Positions 63,603 through 64,000 of a stretch of DNA of 64,000 bases are shown in pieces. The notes below the pieces were generated by a model. That model was not told the origin of the DNA. It saw only the letters and a list, made by a program, of their open reading frames with translations, and searched no databases. Each line of letters begins with the position of its first letter. Position 1 is the stretch's first letter. The DNA is taken from positions 144,818-208,817 of the forward strand of contig NZ_JOEY01000011.1 in NCBI RefSeq assembly GCF_000718165.1, given 5' to 3'. A program made the translations under genes and the position numbers. The stretch is from Streptomyces fulvoviolaceus (GTDB lineage Bacteria > Actinomycetota > Actinomycetes > Streptomycetales > Streptomycetaceae).

Positions 63603-64000
63603 TTGGGAACTGCTGGGGTTTCACTGCGTACGAGGGTGTTCTGGCGCGTGAGTGAGCGTGGAGGGTCTTGGCGGGCGGCTGGGTGCTGCTGTCCCGGGAG
63701 GGGAATCGGGGTTCGTTCGTCGAATGTGTGACGTTTCCGGGTGGGGTTCGTTGGGTGTGATGAGCGGGTTTTCGAGGGGCTGCATGATGCCAGGGGGTGT
63801 GGGGTGGGCGGGTTGCGGGAGCTTGCGGCGTCGTGTGTCGTGCCCGGTCCCTCGGGGGTGGCGGTCCGTACCCGGTTGAAGCAGCTCACGCCCGCCGATG
63901 TGAAGGTCCTCGCGCTGGTCGGTGCGCACCTCGGGTCGCTGGCCTCCCGGGATCTGAAGGTGCGGTGCGCGCAGGGTCTGGAGCACTCCGCGCAGACGTG
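63603..64000 (+). mobile_element. Left part of a TnpB-type insertion element
   Basis: DNA after 63,602 is unrelated to aceE and carries the start of a transposase-like reading frame oriented rightwards. The left boundary is set only by where AceE similarity ends. The element runs beyond the window; no terminal inverted repeats are seen, as expected for the IS200/IS605 group. Confidence 0.6.
63858..64000 (+). CDS. TnpB-like (IS605 OrfB-type) protein, 5' part
   Basis: Partial frame beginning at a GTG (63858): VAVRTRLKQLTPADVKVLAL, then GAHLGSLASRDLKVRCAQG, continuing past base 64,000. The start of actinobacterial TnpB-related proteins is like this. A GTG at 63804 in the same frame is an alternative. 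TnpB acts as an RNA-guided nuclease in IS605-type elements; here only ~47 codons can be seen. Confidence 0.5.
   Translation, partial: MAVRTRLKQLTPADVKVLALVGAHLGSLASRDLKVRCAQGLEHSAQT

Overview
The window is high-GC actinobacterial DNA, almost certainly from a Streptomyces chromosome. Support comes from the strong G/C bias at third codon positions, frequent GTG starts, a WhiB protein, several ECF sigma factors, homodimeric AceE-type pyruvate dehydrogenase, two DUF574-type methyltransferases and typical Streptomyces DUF families.

Bases 1-34,600 look like ordinary chromosome. In order they hold: a GH15 glucosidase and a UDP-glucose epimerase (both near copies of one 20-base element); DUF2218 and DUF4916 proteins; a FluG-like pair (glutamine synthetase plus amidohydrolase); a methyltransferase; a lipoprotein; a K+ channel; a cell-envelope-stress type module (response regulator, FtsX permease, ABC ATPase, DUF4333 protein, divergent histidine kinase); a tightly coupled catabolic cluster with its own XRE-cupin regulator (14.7-20.0 kb); a patch of decayed transposases (21.5-23.9 kb); stress and metabolism genes (Dps, lipase, thiolase, TauE, HAD); cobK and cobF; a DHA2 exporter with a C-terminal regulatory-looking domain; and a DUF309 protein.

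A tRNA-Pro(GGG) gene at 34,621 marks a change in gene content. From there to about 61,930 lies a redox and stress locus: P-type ATPase, type II NADH dehydrogenase, three ECF41-like sigma factors, WhiB, an orphan cytochrome b, an esterase, a patatin/glycosyltransferase operon, a large LuxR (LAL) regulator, GalU/YceI/NmrA-like SDR, an orphan fumarate-reductase-type flavoprotein, a ferredoxin reductase, a ferredoxin, an OsmC/Ohr protein and a methyltransferase.

The main discovery is that twelve intergenic sites in this locus share one bipartite promoter, TGTCACA-N16-(G/T)GTC, with the same 16-base spacer every time. It resembles the promoter reported for ECF41 sigma factors and sits before nearly every redox gene, before one of the sigma genes, and upstream of a second sigma gene. 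The locus therefore reads as a local sigma-factor regulon built from orphan respiratory-chain parts. Each of the three sigma factors deviates from the ECF41 pattern in a different way: one has altered C-terminal motifs, one lacks the linker motif, and one has lost its C-terminal SnoaL domain.

The window ends in an aceE copy truncated at about 63,602 by a TnpB-type insertion element that runs off the right edge.
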